Assembly: GCF_030463535.1 (NCBI RefSeq)
Contig: NC_132894.1
Location: 33,989,125-34,053,124, forward strand
Origin: Salminus brasiliensis
Lineage: Eukaryota; Chordata; Actinopteri; Characiformes; Bryconidae
Reading direction: 5' to 3'
Length of the DNA: 64,000 nt
A program made the position numbers and the translations under genes. Below are positions 13,101-24,956 of this stretch, one piece after another (position 1 is the stretch's first letter; every line of letters begins with the position of its first letter). A model generated the notes under the pieces. That model was given only the letters and a program-made list of their open reading frames with translations, had not been told where the DNA came from and ran no database searches.

Positions 13101-14391
13101 TGTGCACCATAGGGTGCTCGGCCAAAGTGTCATAATTGCGGACAAAGTGGCCAGAGGTGCATACCACTTGGAAAATGAAATCAGATGGCCAATCCGTGGT
13201 GGGGATGCATATGCGCCTCGATCGTTCATTGGCTAAATTCATACTGTTGGCTCGTGTGTGTTGTGAAGGACGTTCAAGCCACTTCCTTTTCCGTGAGCCA
13301 GTTTCAACAAAAGCTCCTCGTCTTTATTGATCAACAGCAGCCGTCTGCTAATCAGCTCCACAGTGTTTGGCTATGTGGGATCAGTGTGTGTTTATATTGA
13401 GGTGTTTTTTCTTTTAACAGCAGATATTTACATGCAGTATACAGGCAACACTTCAACAATTCAGGAAATGATTCTCTAAGCATGGAAACGTTTTTCATGG
13501 GTCATTAAAAAATGTCAAAGTATGTGGACGCTAAGGGCGGTGGTGCAAAAGGTAGGAACCAGTAGGAACCACCCCCAGTGTTGCAGTGTTTGCGTGAGTG
13601 TGAGTTATGTGAGTTTCTGCTGGAAGTTTGAAATTTGAGAGTTTTAAATGTAAAACGTAAAAATAAAATGATATATTATATATAACTTTATTATATTAAC
13701 TTTTTAAAACTGGTATCTGTACTTATATACAGTTATATAACACAGATCTAAATAGACCTAGTATTGTTTTTAAAAGCTTGCATTTTCAACCAGTATGATG
13801 TTACTGGTGGACGTGCACTGCTGTGGCCTAAAGAGTGGAGAAGTGGGCCCGGGGACTGGAATGTTGCCGGCTCAATCCCCTGGACCGGCAGGAAGCTACA
13901 TTTTGTCGTGCTTCTGTGCAGTGGCTGTAAAGGATGAATCTTAAAATCATCATTTGCCTAATGTTCATACACCTGCTTTTTCTCAATCTCACTAATCTCA
14001 CTATTTGCAGCACATAGCTGACGAACCCCTGCTGTATGACTGAGATTTTACTGGGGTATCTTCGCCATGTTTCACTTGACTTATCGCCGCCACCCATTAG
14101 AATTCCAGATGCCCCCCTGCTGATTCCGCTCCAGCGGCAGCCCTGGATCCAACTTGTCAGCTAATTATCAAGGCCTGTTTGTGTGAGTGTGTTAGAACAA
14201 GGGTGAAATGCAGAAATCTGCAGGGCAGGGATTCTCCTAAACCATGAACCATCAGTTCCTAGTCTAACTTTCTCTTTTCTCTCTCTCTCTCAGCGGATGA
14301 GGTGTTCTGTGAGATGGTGAAGTCCAACCGCCTGTGTGAGAAGAAACTCTTTCGCCAGTTCTGCTGCAGAACTTGTCTGATGACAGGATGA
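1491..14391 (+). CDS. pcsk6: Proprotein convertase subtilisin/kexin type 6 (PACE4), C-terminal part
   Basis: Five coding exons are visible at 1491-1578, 3577-3680, 5630-5759, 10431-10543 and 14294-14391. All have AG/GT borders and matching phases, and together they give 176 residues plus a stop. The 5' part of the gene, with the catalytic, P and early Cys-rich regions, lies upstream of the window. The visible protein is dense in CxxC and CxxxC pairs typical of furin-like cysteine-rich repeats. It ends in a short PLAC-type module (FCEMVKSNRLCEKK ... QFCCRTC). In the family this C-terminal region tethers the secreted protease to heparan sulfate and TIMPs at the cell surface, and the enzyme cleaves pro-TGF-beta ligands such as Nodal and BMP precursors. 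pcsk5 has a similar domain, but the neighbours snrpa1, selenos and chsy1 on the same strand are those of PCSK6. Introns reach 4.7 kb and are rich in repeats. The family and the exons are read directly; the paralogue choice rests on synteny. Confidence 0.92.
2093..2545 (+). mobile_element. Non-autonomous DNA transposon remnant, copy 1
   Basis: It begins after TA with CACTATATGGACAAAAGTAT, a terminal sequence typical of fish DNA elements. About 400 bases match, in reverse orientation, the block at 10.93-11.35 kb. Shared segments include TTAATATGGAGTTGTTCCCC-like and AGCAGCAGGTCTGGAGCTCT. The matching right terminus is not obvious, so this copy is probably truncated. The superfamily is uncertain. 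Confidence 0.6.
3577..3680 (+). CDS. pcsk6: pcsk6 exon (furin-like Cys-rich repeat), fourth from last
   Basis: The acceptor is CTGCAG|CTTAG and the donor is ACAG|GTCCT. It encodes a Cys-rich stretch containing MTCVPECANGTFF and CSPCHISCSTC. NGT is a potential N-glycosylation site. The phase joins exactly with the exons on both sides. Confidence 0.9.
4809..4851 (+). repeat. (TG)n microsatellite
   Basis: About 21 uninterrupted TG units in a pcsk6 intron. Similar runs occur at 1253-1276 (CA), 10085-10119 (TG) and 8607-8624 (TG). Confidence 0.9.
5630..5759 (+). CDS. pcsk6: pcsk6 exon (furin-like Cys-rich repeat), third from last
   Basis: The acceptor is TTAAAG|GTCC and the donor is GCAA|GTGAGT. 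It encodes GPGMEECIHCARDFLQQE followed by RCVRKCASGYYEGEG, which are furin-repeat features (CxxC, then aromatic-rich GYY before an acidic-glycine turn). Confidence 0.92.
5945..6080 (+). mobile_element. SINE fragment with LINE-type tail (pcsk6 intron)
   Basis: Contains TTGGGCAAGACTCCTAACAC and ends with GTAAGTCTCTGGATAAGAGT-type sequence, the conserved fish SINE/LINE 3' tail also visible in reverse at 30.25 kb. The head is degenerate. Confidence 0.55.
6448..6500 (+). repeat. (CT)n microsatellite
   Basis: About 16 CT units followed by an interrupted CT-rich tail, in a pcsk6 intron. Confidence 0.85.
10431..10543 (+). CDS. pcsk6: pcsk6 exon (furin-like Cys-rich repeat), second from last
   Basis: The acceptor is TTCCAG|ATGTG and the donor is AACG|GTACGT. 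It encodes CEEHCLSCQGPGTSCMQC and then GYNLVSGTCIVNATC, again a furin-like repeat. NAT is a potential N-glycosylation site. The exon lies 4.7 kb downstream of the previous one. Confidence 0.92.
10745..10900 (+). mobile_element. SINE fragment, copy B (pcsk6 intron)
   Basis: CTGCCATCGGTAGCTGGAGC, AGAGAGCACGATTGGCC and CTCTCCGGGTGGGTAGATGG match the body of the SINE at 62.0 kb. The tRNA-like head is missing. Confidence 0.6.
10930..11349 (-). mobile_element. Non-autonomous DNA transposon remnant, copy 2
   Basis: Reverse-oriented relative of the element at 2.09-2.55 kb, ending GGTGTCCCAATACTTTTGTC close to a TA. Both lie in pcsk6 introns. Neither encodes a transposase. Confidence 0.6.
13815..13985 (+). 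mobile_element. tRNA-derived SINE fragment (pcsk6 intron)
   Basis: TGTGGCCTAAAGAGTGGAGA with GCCGGCTCAATCCCCTGGAC is a decayed tRNA-like head (box A/box B layout) typical of a second fish SINE family. Confidence 0.5.
14294..14391 (+). CDS. pcsk6: pcsk6 terminal coding exon with PLAC domain
   Basis: The acceptor is CTCTCAG|CGGATG. The exon encodes the PLAC-type C-terminus (FCEMVKSNRLCEKKLF, then QFCCRTC) and stops with TGA at 14389-14391. PLAC modules are short six-cysteine ends shared by PCSK5/6 and several ADAMTS-family proteins. Confidence 0.93.
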
Positions 14392-14945
14392 GTAAAGCGT
14401 AGAGGGAAGGGCAGAGGAGGACAAAGCACCTCTTTTGTATGGCTGTTATCTGATGTACATTTTAAACCAGTTTTACCTGTGGTTTCAAAGACAACAAACT
14501 CCTCATGTCGATAAACCCCGGAAAGGGTGCTATTTGATTGCCATAAGATATATTTTTAAGGTTGTCTGTTTTATAAACTTCATATAACACATGTATAAAC
14601 TGTTTATTTTTTATTCAATGATGACATCATTATGAAAATAGACTGCTATGGATAACTGTGCTCAATTGTAAGGAATAAGCTAAGAGACCAGCACTCTCGG
14701 TGAATCAGTAGGCACATTTCCAGTACTGACCTCTCATGTGGATAAACAATTATGCAAGATTATTGATTTCAGCAGATGAACAGGAACTTCTCAAAACGCA
14801 CTGTGTAAGACTGGACATTTTTTCGGGAACGAGGAGTGTCAAGAAATGCCATAGTGAAGGTGTTGTGCATTTTGGAGCGTGTATGTAATGTTCAAATATG
14901 TGTTCTGTAAGGACGGAAGAATAAACCCCGTCTGTGGCCACCGAT
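14392..14945 (+). other. pcsk6: pcsk6 3' untranslated region
   Basis: AT-rich sequence follows the stop, with a canonical AATAAA at 14920-14925. Further AATAAA motifs at about 15308, 15639 and 15788 leave room for a longer 3' UTR. The exact cleavage site is not visible from sequence alone. Confidence 0.6.
14920..14925 (+). promoter_or_regulatory. Candidate pcsk6 poly(A) signal
   Basis: Canonical AATAAA about 530 bases after the pcsk6 stop codon, followed by a GT/T-rich stretch. Confidence 0.55.
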
Positions 14946-16491
14946 GACCGTCTCTGTGTACGTACGTCTCCCCCGCATGTATGTTGAGTCTTTTCCTTCT
15001 ACGAACAAAAAAAAATGATCATCTCGTAAAGTACATCACGCTCTAAATGACCTTTCATACCAGGAATGTGGATCTGGATTTTTTTTTTTTTTTGCTTGGG
15101 ATTTGTCCTCCAGCTCTCGGAAGTCTTGTGTTGCCAAACACTGAGATCATGAACTTCTCTGGAAGGATTCTAGCCCACTGTTTGAGCATCGCCTTCCAAG
15201 TGACTGACCAGCTTTTCTCACGTCAGAGGTTGCGTCCATGGTCTGGGTGTTGAACCCTAAAAATGATTTGTTTAGTTAGTTTTCGGATAGTTTCCCGCAC
15301 TCTGAGAATAAAACTTGTAAATATTTTGGCTCCCTTGTGGTTTTACAGGATGGAACCCTTTCACTTGCACTGCCAGAATCTTCTGGCCTAACAGTGTGAA
15401 ACAGTACGCTCGAGTTGTTTTGATGCACCCTGAAGTGGGATTGATGAAAGAATGGAATACGCACAAGTATCAGACTGGACAGTGGTTTTTAGCGTAATCT
15501 CTGCAGACCAGGCTTTAGATGCAGCCACTTTTAGGCGGCCTCATGGTGTTGTTCTGGTGCCTCTTGAGAAATTCCAGACCAGGGTTTCGTCTCGTACTAG
15601 ATTAGTTTAGACTCCATTACACTTTTCTTTGGAAAGCCAATAAAAAGAGTGACTTCAGTCACTCATGGTTTTGGGTCCTGTTTTGACCTTAAATGGAGGA
15701 AGGATTGCAAGATTAGAAGGATGTTGAATTTTGTGGAAAGTGAATGAACAGCTGACTGGTCGGATTATTTTCAAACATCATAAAACACAATAAAATATAA
15801 CAATGAAACATCAGCTCAGGTGGCTTGGACTCGGATCCTTGCTCCAGTCACTGTCTGAGATGAGTTTGGTGTCTCTCCCGTGTCCGTGTGGCTTTCCTCC
15901 GGGTACGCCAGTTTTCCCATTTGGGAAAGGTGACCTAGGTGTGGGTGAATGGGTGAGTGGTACCCTGCCTGTATCCCTGTCTTACACCCAATGTTTGGGG
16001 TAGATCCCAGACCCACTTCGACCCTGACCAAGAAGAAGCGGATCAGAAGTTCCTGTAATAACCCTAATGTGTAGAACATGGTATTTATAGTCTTGCCTTT
16101 AATATTGTCTGTTATTGTGCATGTGCTCCCCCCCTTGGTCAGCCTTGTAACTGCACTGTGTGAGGATGTGACTCTTATTTAATAACCTTTGGTCTGGTTC
16201 TGCTTAGCGTGCCCAAATGCAAGTTATCTGTTCTTCATCTTTCATTGTTTCATACGTTCTTTCATCTAATGTACCATATTCCTGTCTGAAGAGATATGCC
16301 TCATTGGCTCAGCTTCTCTTCACCTTTTCTCGATTTGGCTCTACTGGCTCAGTGAGAGCCATGTGGGTATTCTGCAGTGGTACAACAGTGTCTGCAGGGA
16401 AGCAGCAGTAGCCTTGTGAACATTTCCAGTCATGATTTCAGTGACTAAGATTATCACACTATTTGATATTATCATATATTATATATATTAT

Positions 16492-16773
16492 TTACAGCAC
16501 TGTGCAGAGGGTATAAGGGCCCATAATCACATTATTTAAAGCCATTTCTCTCAGCGGTAAGAGAGTTTCCACTGTAAAAGCACCCATCAGAACAGATAAA
16601 GCAGGTGAACATGAATCCAGTAAAAAGAGAAACAAGAGCTTCTCATTCTGAAGAAAGAAAGTAGTGAGATCTTGTCGGTGAGCTAGTCTGAAGAACAGAG
16701 CTCGGTTCCTCCAGGGTTCTCCTGGACGCCCCCAGTCCAGCCAGCACAGCGTGGAGGATGTGTTCACCTCCAT

Positions 16774-16804
<31 letters not shown>

Positions 16805-17060
16805 TCACCTGATTTACCATCATTAAGCCCTGATTTACCATCAAACCAGGTGTTGATCTGAGGAGAACTCTAAATAATACTAGACTCCATGATAGAGGAG
16901 AACTTTGGAGATGTTCTAATGATGAACGCAGTGATGGAGAACCACCACCACCTTCTGTAGGAGTGTTATTATTATTAGTGTTTATTCTAATATCAGTGAT
17001 TTACTGAGCAGATAAGGAGGTTTTTATTTATAATGATAAATCTTTTCACAGTACTGTATA
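16492..17060. repeat. Repeat-like block with (CAG)10
   Basis: TTTACAGCACTGTGCAGAG at the left and TTTTCACAGTACTGTATAT at the right look like inverted ends of a non-autonomous element. The interior holds ten perfect CAG units at 16774-16803 and no credible gene. Identification as a transposon is tentative. Confidence 0.4.
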
Positions 17061-20000
17061 TGGTTTTTGATTGTTGACAATTTCCCTTTGCAAGGAGACG
17101 TTTGTTGAAGGTTGGAAAACATGAAACTGTATAATTATAATGGGGTTTTATAATGTAGCGTGTAATTAAATATGGCGACAGGCTAATCCTAGTGAGAACC
17201 CAGAGCTCTTGCGTTTTCAAAACAGCAGCTGCTGTAAAGTGTTTTACACTCCTGCAATTAAATGCGGTAGAAGAATTCCATAGAAGAACCACTTTTGGGC
17301 CTGTAATGAACTTTGGGAACCTTTCAATCGATGGTTCTGTCGAGTGAATTGTTGTAAGTGAGATTTATGGTAATGAATATCTTTCTTTTTTAAGAAAAAG
17401 TTAAGGGCACCTTTATTGTTAAGAATGTAAATTTACTAGGCTGTAATCCGTATGCCTGTGTGTCACCTGTGCATTATCGGTCTAGATGAAGAGGTGGGAA
17501 TCGTAGGGAAAAGCTACTCGAGTAGAAGCACTCTCACTTTAGAGAAAGGACTTAATGATAGTAATCAGCCCTTAATGGAATCTGTCACTTCACACTGAGT
17601 GATTCTATGTTTAGCTGTTCCGCGTGAAAAGGCGCCACTAAGAAAAAGTCCATACCGGAGTGGATGAGACAGCATCTCTCTTAAGACCAGAACATCACAG
17701 GTTAGATATAAAGAGAAATGGAGCCATGAAAAACGCTTAACCAGGCCAAACTGAGAGGAACTGAAACCAAAATGGTACGGACTGCAGACTAACTCTTGCT
17801 TGAACTTTGCCAGAGCTGTGCTTCTTGGTGCAAATCTTCAAAAGGTCCCTCTGCTCTTTTTTTTCAGGATTGTGAGGTCCCTTTCAGTGGAGATAAGCTC
17901 CGAGTCCTGCATGCTAAGAGGCTGGCTGGAGGACGCTTTAGAAGAGAGTCAGATCACCTTTATGTGTTTGCACCAGTCAGCCACTGTAAAGGCCCTCGGG
18001 TTATCAAGCTGCCACAGTTATCACGACCATGCTGCAGAGCTCAGAGCTGCAGAGATCGGAAAGCAGATGAATGGATAAGAAGACGAAAGTGTAGATAAGA
18101 AGAAGAAGGATTAGCACCTCGTGTACCTGAAAGCCAGACGTTTCACAGGAGTTGCACGTAGGGCTGCACAATACACCGTTTGCCAATGCATTATTGCAAT
18201 ACTGACCTCAAACAACTTCGAATGTGCTGTGAGCTCAAAAGTTTTGAGCCAAAGTGAATTAGCCAAACGTATTGGATGAGCTTTTGGACCAACCATCTGT
18301 TGGGCAACAATTGTTGATGACCCCTGAGCTGCAATCACAGTTACTCACAGTTATGCAGGAACCGCACTGTCGCTCTTCCTGTACATTGGAGGGCCCACAA
18401 CTGCAGAGAACCATTGCCGTATATATCCGCCCATAGAAATAGTTCAAAACAGTGACCTAGCAGGTCGCAATGATTCACCTGCATCGTAATAACTGTTCAC
18501 TTTCGTTCATTTTAGCCATGTTTGCATTTTCCGGCGATGTGTTCCTTCAACGTCAGTTCTTCTCCATAGGCCGCTGACTGACTAAGCAGCACTGATTACT
18601 ATTCCTGAGGTATTTTCCATTCCTGCACAACACAAGGTATTTATGCTTTCTGCACTCATAGGCCGGTGGCCTGTTCAGAAGGAGGAGGGCAAAAAAAAAA
18701 AATCCATTATTTCTGGACAACAAGCCCAACAGAGCAGAACCACCTCAGCAAATCCCCGCTGACTTAAAAAAAGGACGTTTGAAAGAGACAATTCGGCGGA
18801 GCTCCTTTGAGAGATAGGAAGAAAAGGAGCTTGAAAAGTGCCGAACCAAAAAGACGGGGGAAGAAAGGAGGCCTGCAAAGATGTTGATAGTCCTTTGGGT
18901 TGAGGACTGGATTGTATATTTATAGGGACGTGGTCTAATTTGCTCCCCCACCCCACCATAAACGTGGAACTATGGGACTTTTATATGCTGATCAGCCCAG
19001 AAGGCCAGTTTTCGAGCCTCTTGTTTGTTAGCGAATAAATCTAGAAGCACACGTCTGCTGATTTTTGGCTTGGCTTCTGTCCAGCTGCCACTTTGTGAAT
19101 ATATTGTCCTGCAGTAACACACCAGCATCCCTCCACACCTCAGCTACGCTGAGCACCATCTGCCAGCCTCTTTATGAACTTGTCAAGGCTTAAAGTAACG
19201 GCCGCCTCTAAAAGCGTCCAGGTTTTCTCCTCCTGCACCGGCCGTCAGGAGGCCTGTGGACGACTCTGAGACTCTGAGCTTCCATTTAAAAACTGCAGGA
19301 TGGATGAAAAGCTGATTTTGTGTAATTGATATGAATTACGTTTGACTGATATGCCCGTCGGCGAATGCCAGGCTGGGCATTTTAGCGTTACAGTGCTGCG
19401 GCGTGCAATTTAAGCGTGGGGGTAATCTGAAACCATGTTGATTAAAGAGAAAGAGCATGAAATTGACCATGAAATAGCTCACAGAATTACAGTTAATTGC
19501 GAGAGTAAAGCTGCTCTTACTTTAAAAGCTGCATTTTTCTCATCACCCTTGGCTGGTTTGTCATCAGATCGGGGATTACAGAAATCTGTCCTTTTTTTCC
19601 CCCCAAAACTTCGAGGAAAAGAACACTTTGACTTTGGGGACAGTTTGAAATGCTTGGACCTTCTGAGATGTGTAGAGCTTATAGTCATTCATAATACAGC
19701 AGTGTCAGGCTCAGGTCCTGGAGGGCCGCAGCCCAGCAGATATCCTAAAACCTCTCTTTATCCCTTAAAGGAAACCCTGACTGTTTACACCCAGCTGATA
19801 TGTCCAAATGGGGCCTGTATGGGCAGCCCAACTGGAAACCAGAAAGTCTTGACCTCAGGTTCGATGGTCTCCCCACATATGAACGCCCACCAGAGTCAGT
19901 GATCGGACCTGGAAGGGTTAAGCTTGGGCCACATCTAGGTTTTTGCACTGCACATGAGGCCTAGATGGGACCCATGTGAGATTACAGTGTGCTGGGAAGT

Positions 20001-20267
20001 TCAAGTGGGTCCCAGTAACAAAGGATGGACAAACCCCCCTGAAATCTACCTGGCCCATGTGAGCCCCACGTGAGAACGTTGGCTGGGCACTCGTATGCAG
20101 TGTAGTAGTGGACAGAATACCGGCAGAACCCCTCTCCTGCTGGGTCACTGTCGGCACTGGTTGCAGGCTGGAAAGGTCTACTGTTCCTAGATCAGTTCAA
20201 GACCAGTTATATGGAAACAACGATGAATAAAACCAGTCAAATATTTAATACTAAATATACAGTAGTT

Positions 20268-20703
20268 GCACCTTTCAGCCATAATATTAAAACCACTGAC
20301 AGCTGAACCAAAATCACTGATGGTCAGATTCAGTGGCTCCTCTGAAGGCGTGAATGTACAGCATTACAGTGAACAGTCAGTTCCTGAAGATGATGAAGAT
20401 GATGAAGATGATGAAGCAGGTAACATGGACAAGCGTAAGAATCTGAGCCCCAAGAACCAAACTGTGATGTTCTAGACACTGACTGGGTCAGAACCTCTCC
20501 AAAACATCAGGCAGGTCTTGTGGGCTGTTCTTCACGGTGTGCAGTGATCAGTACCCACCGAGAGCAACCGGGGATCCGGCGACAGGCCCTGAAGGATCTG
20601 CCTTCAGGGGTCTTGTGGAGTCCGTTCCTTGACGGGTCAGAGCTGTTTTGCCGGCGTGAGGGGGCACCTACATGATATTTTAGGCACATTTTAATGTTAT
20701 GGG
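20268..20703 (+). mobile_element. Internally deleted Tc1-like transposon, copy 1
   Basis: The left end resembles the fish Tc1-type TIR (CATAATATTAAAACCACTGA) and the right end carries the inverted counterpart (CACATTTTAATGTTATGGG). The inside has a recognisable start of a Tc1 transposase-like frame (MDKRKNLSPKNQTVMF), then stops, and a jump to the 3' end of the transposase. A GAT/GAA repeat has expanded near 20.38 kb. Confidence 0.7.
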
Positions 20704-21122
20704 AGTTTTTAAACCTTTTTAAAGGTTTTTACAGCTTAATTTTAAGTCATGGGAACAAAGATCTCCACTTATTTAAGCCAGGGACACAATTTGGGATCCC
20801 ATTGGCCACAACTTTTAAATGGGATATCTCTTTAAAAACTAGATCTAAATGAAGGAAAGAGAAAGAAGAGGTAAAATAAGGAAGGAAGAGAGAGACTGGG
20901 GGAGGAAATTAGGGGGAAACGAGAGAAAGGTACATCAGTGGCGCCTCCAGGCCACAGGGGGGCAGCACCGCCTGTGTGGCCGCTCTTTAGAGACTTCCTG
21001 GCGGCAGCGTGTGCGTTGTGTGTCCGTGCTGGTGAATGAGAGGCTCGGGCTGCTTTTAGGGGCTGATTTTTGGTTTATTTCCTTTATTTGATTGATTTAT
21101 TTCGTTGCTGTAATTAATCAAC

Positions 21123-21204
21123 ATGGTGAAGCTGTCGGCTGAGCTGATTGAGCAGGCGGCCCAGTACACCAACCCCGTCCGGGACAGAGAGCTCGACCTG
21201 AGAG
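21123..21204 (+). CDS. snrpa1: snrpa1 exon 1
   Basis: Residues 1-27, starting at the ATG in ATCAACATGGTG. The donor AGAG|GTAGGA is followed closely by a (CA)n run. Confidence 0.96.
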
Positions 21205-22857
21205 GTAGGAGAATACACACACACACACACACACACACACTCCTCTACCTCAGTCTAACACCGTTATTAACACTGATCATGCTCACCCAGACTGACCCAG
21301 TAGTGCTCATGGTTTCTGCAGGTGGTCAGTAGAAGAGGCTGTGTTGATGAGGGTCTTCATGTCTGGATGATAATAAGGGTCTTTTCTGCCCAAAATAAGC
21401 CCAATAATCCTGATTGCTAATTAGAAAAGCCACAGGACTGCATTTTTACAATTTTACTACACTAGGGGTCTTTGCTTGCTGCAGAAGAAGAGCCTGTTCT
21501 GGTCCCCTAGAGCCAGGTGGTCCCCAGCCCTGGTCCTGGAGGATCCCCAGCCCAGCCCTGCACATCACCAACCAACCAACTAACCACCTTCAGCTGCAAG
21601 GGCTTCCCAATCCCCAGTCTCCTCATTAGCTGGATCAGGTGTGCTGGGAGTGCTGGCCAACACTAAAATGTGCCAGGCAGGAGATCTTTCAGGACCAGGG
21701 TTGGAAACCACCAGCATTTTAGTGTGTGGTTCTTTGGAGAACCAGCTTTGTGTGCAAATGTGGTGCCAGTGAGTGTTAATAATGCTGAAAGTTTACAGGA
21801 TGTCCGTCTGACATTAGGGTTCTGAGATTTCCCAGATTTCCCAATTTTATTTCTTTGCATAAGGTTTCCTGAAGCACGTATCAGCCGAGGAGCTGGAACG
21901 TTTTGGGGTTTTATTTGGGTTAAAGAGAAATGCCGAAGCTCTGGAGACAGGAAAGCCGTCTCTAAGACACCAGAGTTTAATAAAAACCCACTAAAATGTG
22001 GGCTGGACGTCTTAGTCTCGTTTTAGTGTTTAAATAAAACCTACTAGACGTTCGAAAAGTCTTTAAAGACTAAAACAAGACTTCGGATGTTTCCAGCCCA
22101 CCTTCAGTTTCATTGTCGTGGAAGCTGCAGACAAGCTTGTGTTAAAGCTGGAGTTGGTTCTAGCTCTAAACCCCAGGACAGGTTGTGCCTCCTTTTCCTC
22201 ATGTCTTCATATTTCTTCACCTCTCAGGTTACAAAATCCCAGTGCTGGAGAATCTCGGCGCCACTCTGGACCAGTTCGACACCATCGACTTCTCTGATAA
22301 CGAGGTCCGAAAGCTGGACGGGTTCCCGCTGCTCAAGAGGCTGAAGACTGTGCTGATGAACAACAACCGCATCTGGTGAGGGAGGGGAGACCTCATCTGT
22401 AGTCGGGCAGGTTTTATTGTAAATCAGTGGAAGCTTCAATTGGTTCATTGAAATGGGGGCAGTTTGTTACTTTGGTTAGAAGTCAGACTTTTGTTATATC
22501 CTGCTTTATATTAAAATACTGAAAGTTTACTGTTTGTTGTATCTATATATATCTATATTTCTTCAAGAATTATTAGAAGTCTCATTCTTTGCCCTTTCCA
22601 CCGCAGTGTTCTAATTAAGGAGCCAATTAAGGGAGTATTTCTAAAGTGTACCATAGATGCATAGGAACCCACGTATTGAAGTGTATCAGTGAAATCGAGG
22701 TGAGCCGAGTTTGTTCATGAGTGAAAACTGATGCTTTCATTGTTGTTCTGATGCAGCCGGATTGGGGAAAACCTGGAGCAGGCTTTGCCCAATTTAAAGG
22801 AGCTGATCCTCACAAGTAATAACATTCAAGAACTGGTGAGTAGTGGGAGTTTAGTTT

Positions 22858-22890
<33 letters not shown>

Positions 22891-24917
22891 CGTACAGTCT
22901 CATTAACCCTCTGGGGTCTATAAGCGCTTTTTCTCTGGTTTTATATAGCTTCTTAAATCCACCTTTAAATGCATTGCATATAAAATAATTCTTTATTTAC
23001 AAATTTGTCATTTGTATTTACAAAAATGTCCATTTTGACAAGGGGTGCCCAGAGTTTTGTATAAGAGTGTCGCACACACAGTGCTTTCTTTGTGTTAGAT
23101 TTTTAAAAAGCTTCTTTAACCATTGACAACAGTGCTGAGATCTTTAAAGTGCTGATGTTTTCTGATTGTGATATGAGTGTGTTTTAGTGAACTTGGGCAA
23201 GTGTTTCATGGTCTGTTTGTCATTTATTTACAGGGTGATCTGGATCCTCTTGCATCTGTGAAGACCTTAACTCTCCTCAGGTACTGAGTAGCACAGGGCT
23301 TTTAAGCTGCTTCATCCAGACACAGTTACAGCGTCACCCTGGTTCTGGTCAATAGTAGTTTTCCACTGCTTGTGCTTAGCCTTAGTTTCACATGCATCCA
23401 GAAAACCTGGAATTTATTCTTGGTGGAACCTGATTGTGATTTTTCTCACTGAGTTTTGTCTCCAGTCTTTTAAGGAATCCAGTGACCAATAAGAAGCATT
23501 ACAGACTGTATGTCATCAACAAGCTTCCACAAATACGTGTTCTGGATTTCCAGAAGGTGAAATTAAAGGTATAGTACATGCAGAGTGAGTCAGTAACTTC
23601 TGGGCTGAGTTCGAGCTTATGAACCGACTGGGTTTGAGTCAAATATTAAAATATTATGTTTATGCTTTTAAATGTTTGATTAGAATTTAATTAATGTACA
23701 GATATCTAATTAAATTATTAATGTTTTTGAAGTTTAAATCCTTGAAGCACCTTTATTTGGAAATTGAGCAAACTAAGCTCCCTAGGGTGCTCCCAGAGTG
23801 TTTAAGGTGATGGTACCTTTAGGCTCCTGCAGATGGCAATGTCCAAGAATCATCAGGCTGAAAAAAAAATACCTGCAGGGTGTGCTGGTGAGAAGATTCA
23901 TAGATTAAGAGGAGGAGGTACAGTGCAGTCAGTGTCTCGTTGGATTGGTTGAAAAATGGGTCACATCCAGATGTGAATGGTTGGCTAAAAGGAGTGATTG
24001 CATTTGGGCCTGCCGAAGGCCACAGTGTGAAGAAAGGAGCGGAATCTGGAAGCATACGGTCATACAGGTCTACCAGCAGAGGCAGAAATCCCAGTCTACA
24101 GGAAATCCTCCTCGTCCGAAAAGCGAAACTGAGGGAAAGGGACTGCTTTGAATGAGAGTCACTGCAGGTCCTTCCCCGCCAATATCTGAAAGGCTGAACA
24201 CTCCACAGGGGACTGCAGAGTGGTCTGCGATAGGTCTTGGCTCCCTTCGGCTCAAGAATGAGGAGAATCTCCTGTAGGCTGGTGGGGTTTCTGCCTCTGC
24301 TGGTAGACCTGTATGACCGTACGCTCCCATACAGCTGCAGATTCAGCTCCTTCCTTCACACTGTGGTGTTTGGCCATGCCAAAATGCCTCTTCTCAATCC
24401 ATCATCCCATCACACACTCCACAGGTATTTATAGCCTCATCTTCATTCAGGAGCCTATTATTTTTGTCCGGGAGCTTTTTATCTACTTAATAGAAATGCT
24501 TAGAGGAGTTTCAGGTCATATGTCAAGGCCGAACACACCTGGCGCTGATCTGTGACCAGCTGTCTTCTCCATATCGTCCGAATGTATCTACCTAACTGAT
24601 CTCAGATAAGCGCTCTAGCTCTTGGGTTTGATAGAGGACCCCTGCACCAGCTTGCATCAACTTATTTAACCCTCATCTTGAAAGGTGATGCATCCTGGTC
24701 GTTGTCGTGATGTTGTTTTGTCAGCGTTCACTTTACCTTTGTGATGTATCGCCGCAGGAACGTCAAGAGGCTGAGAAAATGTTCAAAGGCAAACGAGGTG
24801 CACAGCTTGCAAAGGATATTGGCAAGCGCACGAAAACGTAAGACGAAACCCCTTGACCAAGCACAGCTCTTCCGAATCACTGGACTCTCCGAACTGGGTT
24901 ATGGGCCCTTTGGACCC

Positions 24918-24956
<39 letters not shown>

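Larger units (their letters stand above)
14946..20930. other. Intergenic spacer pcsk6-snrpa1
   Basis: No gene was recognised in this 6-kb spacer. It holds a repeat-like block with a (CAG)10 tract (16.5-17.05 kb), degenerate palindromic-element debris around 17.27-17.43 kb and 18.15-18.45 kb, and one internally deleted Tc1-like copy at 20.27-20.70 kb. Open frames here are short and lack recognisable domains. Confidence 0.6.
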
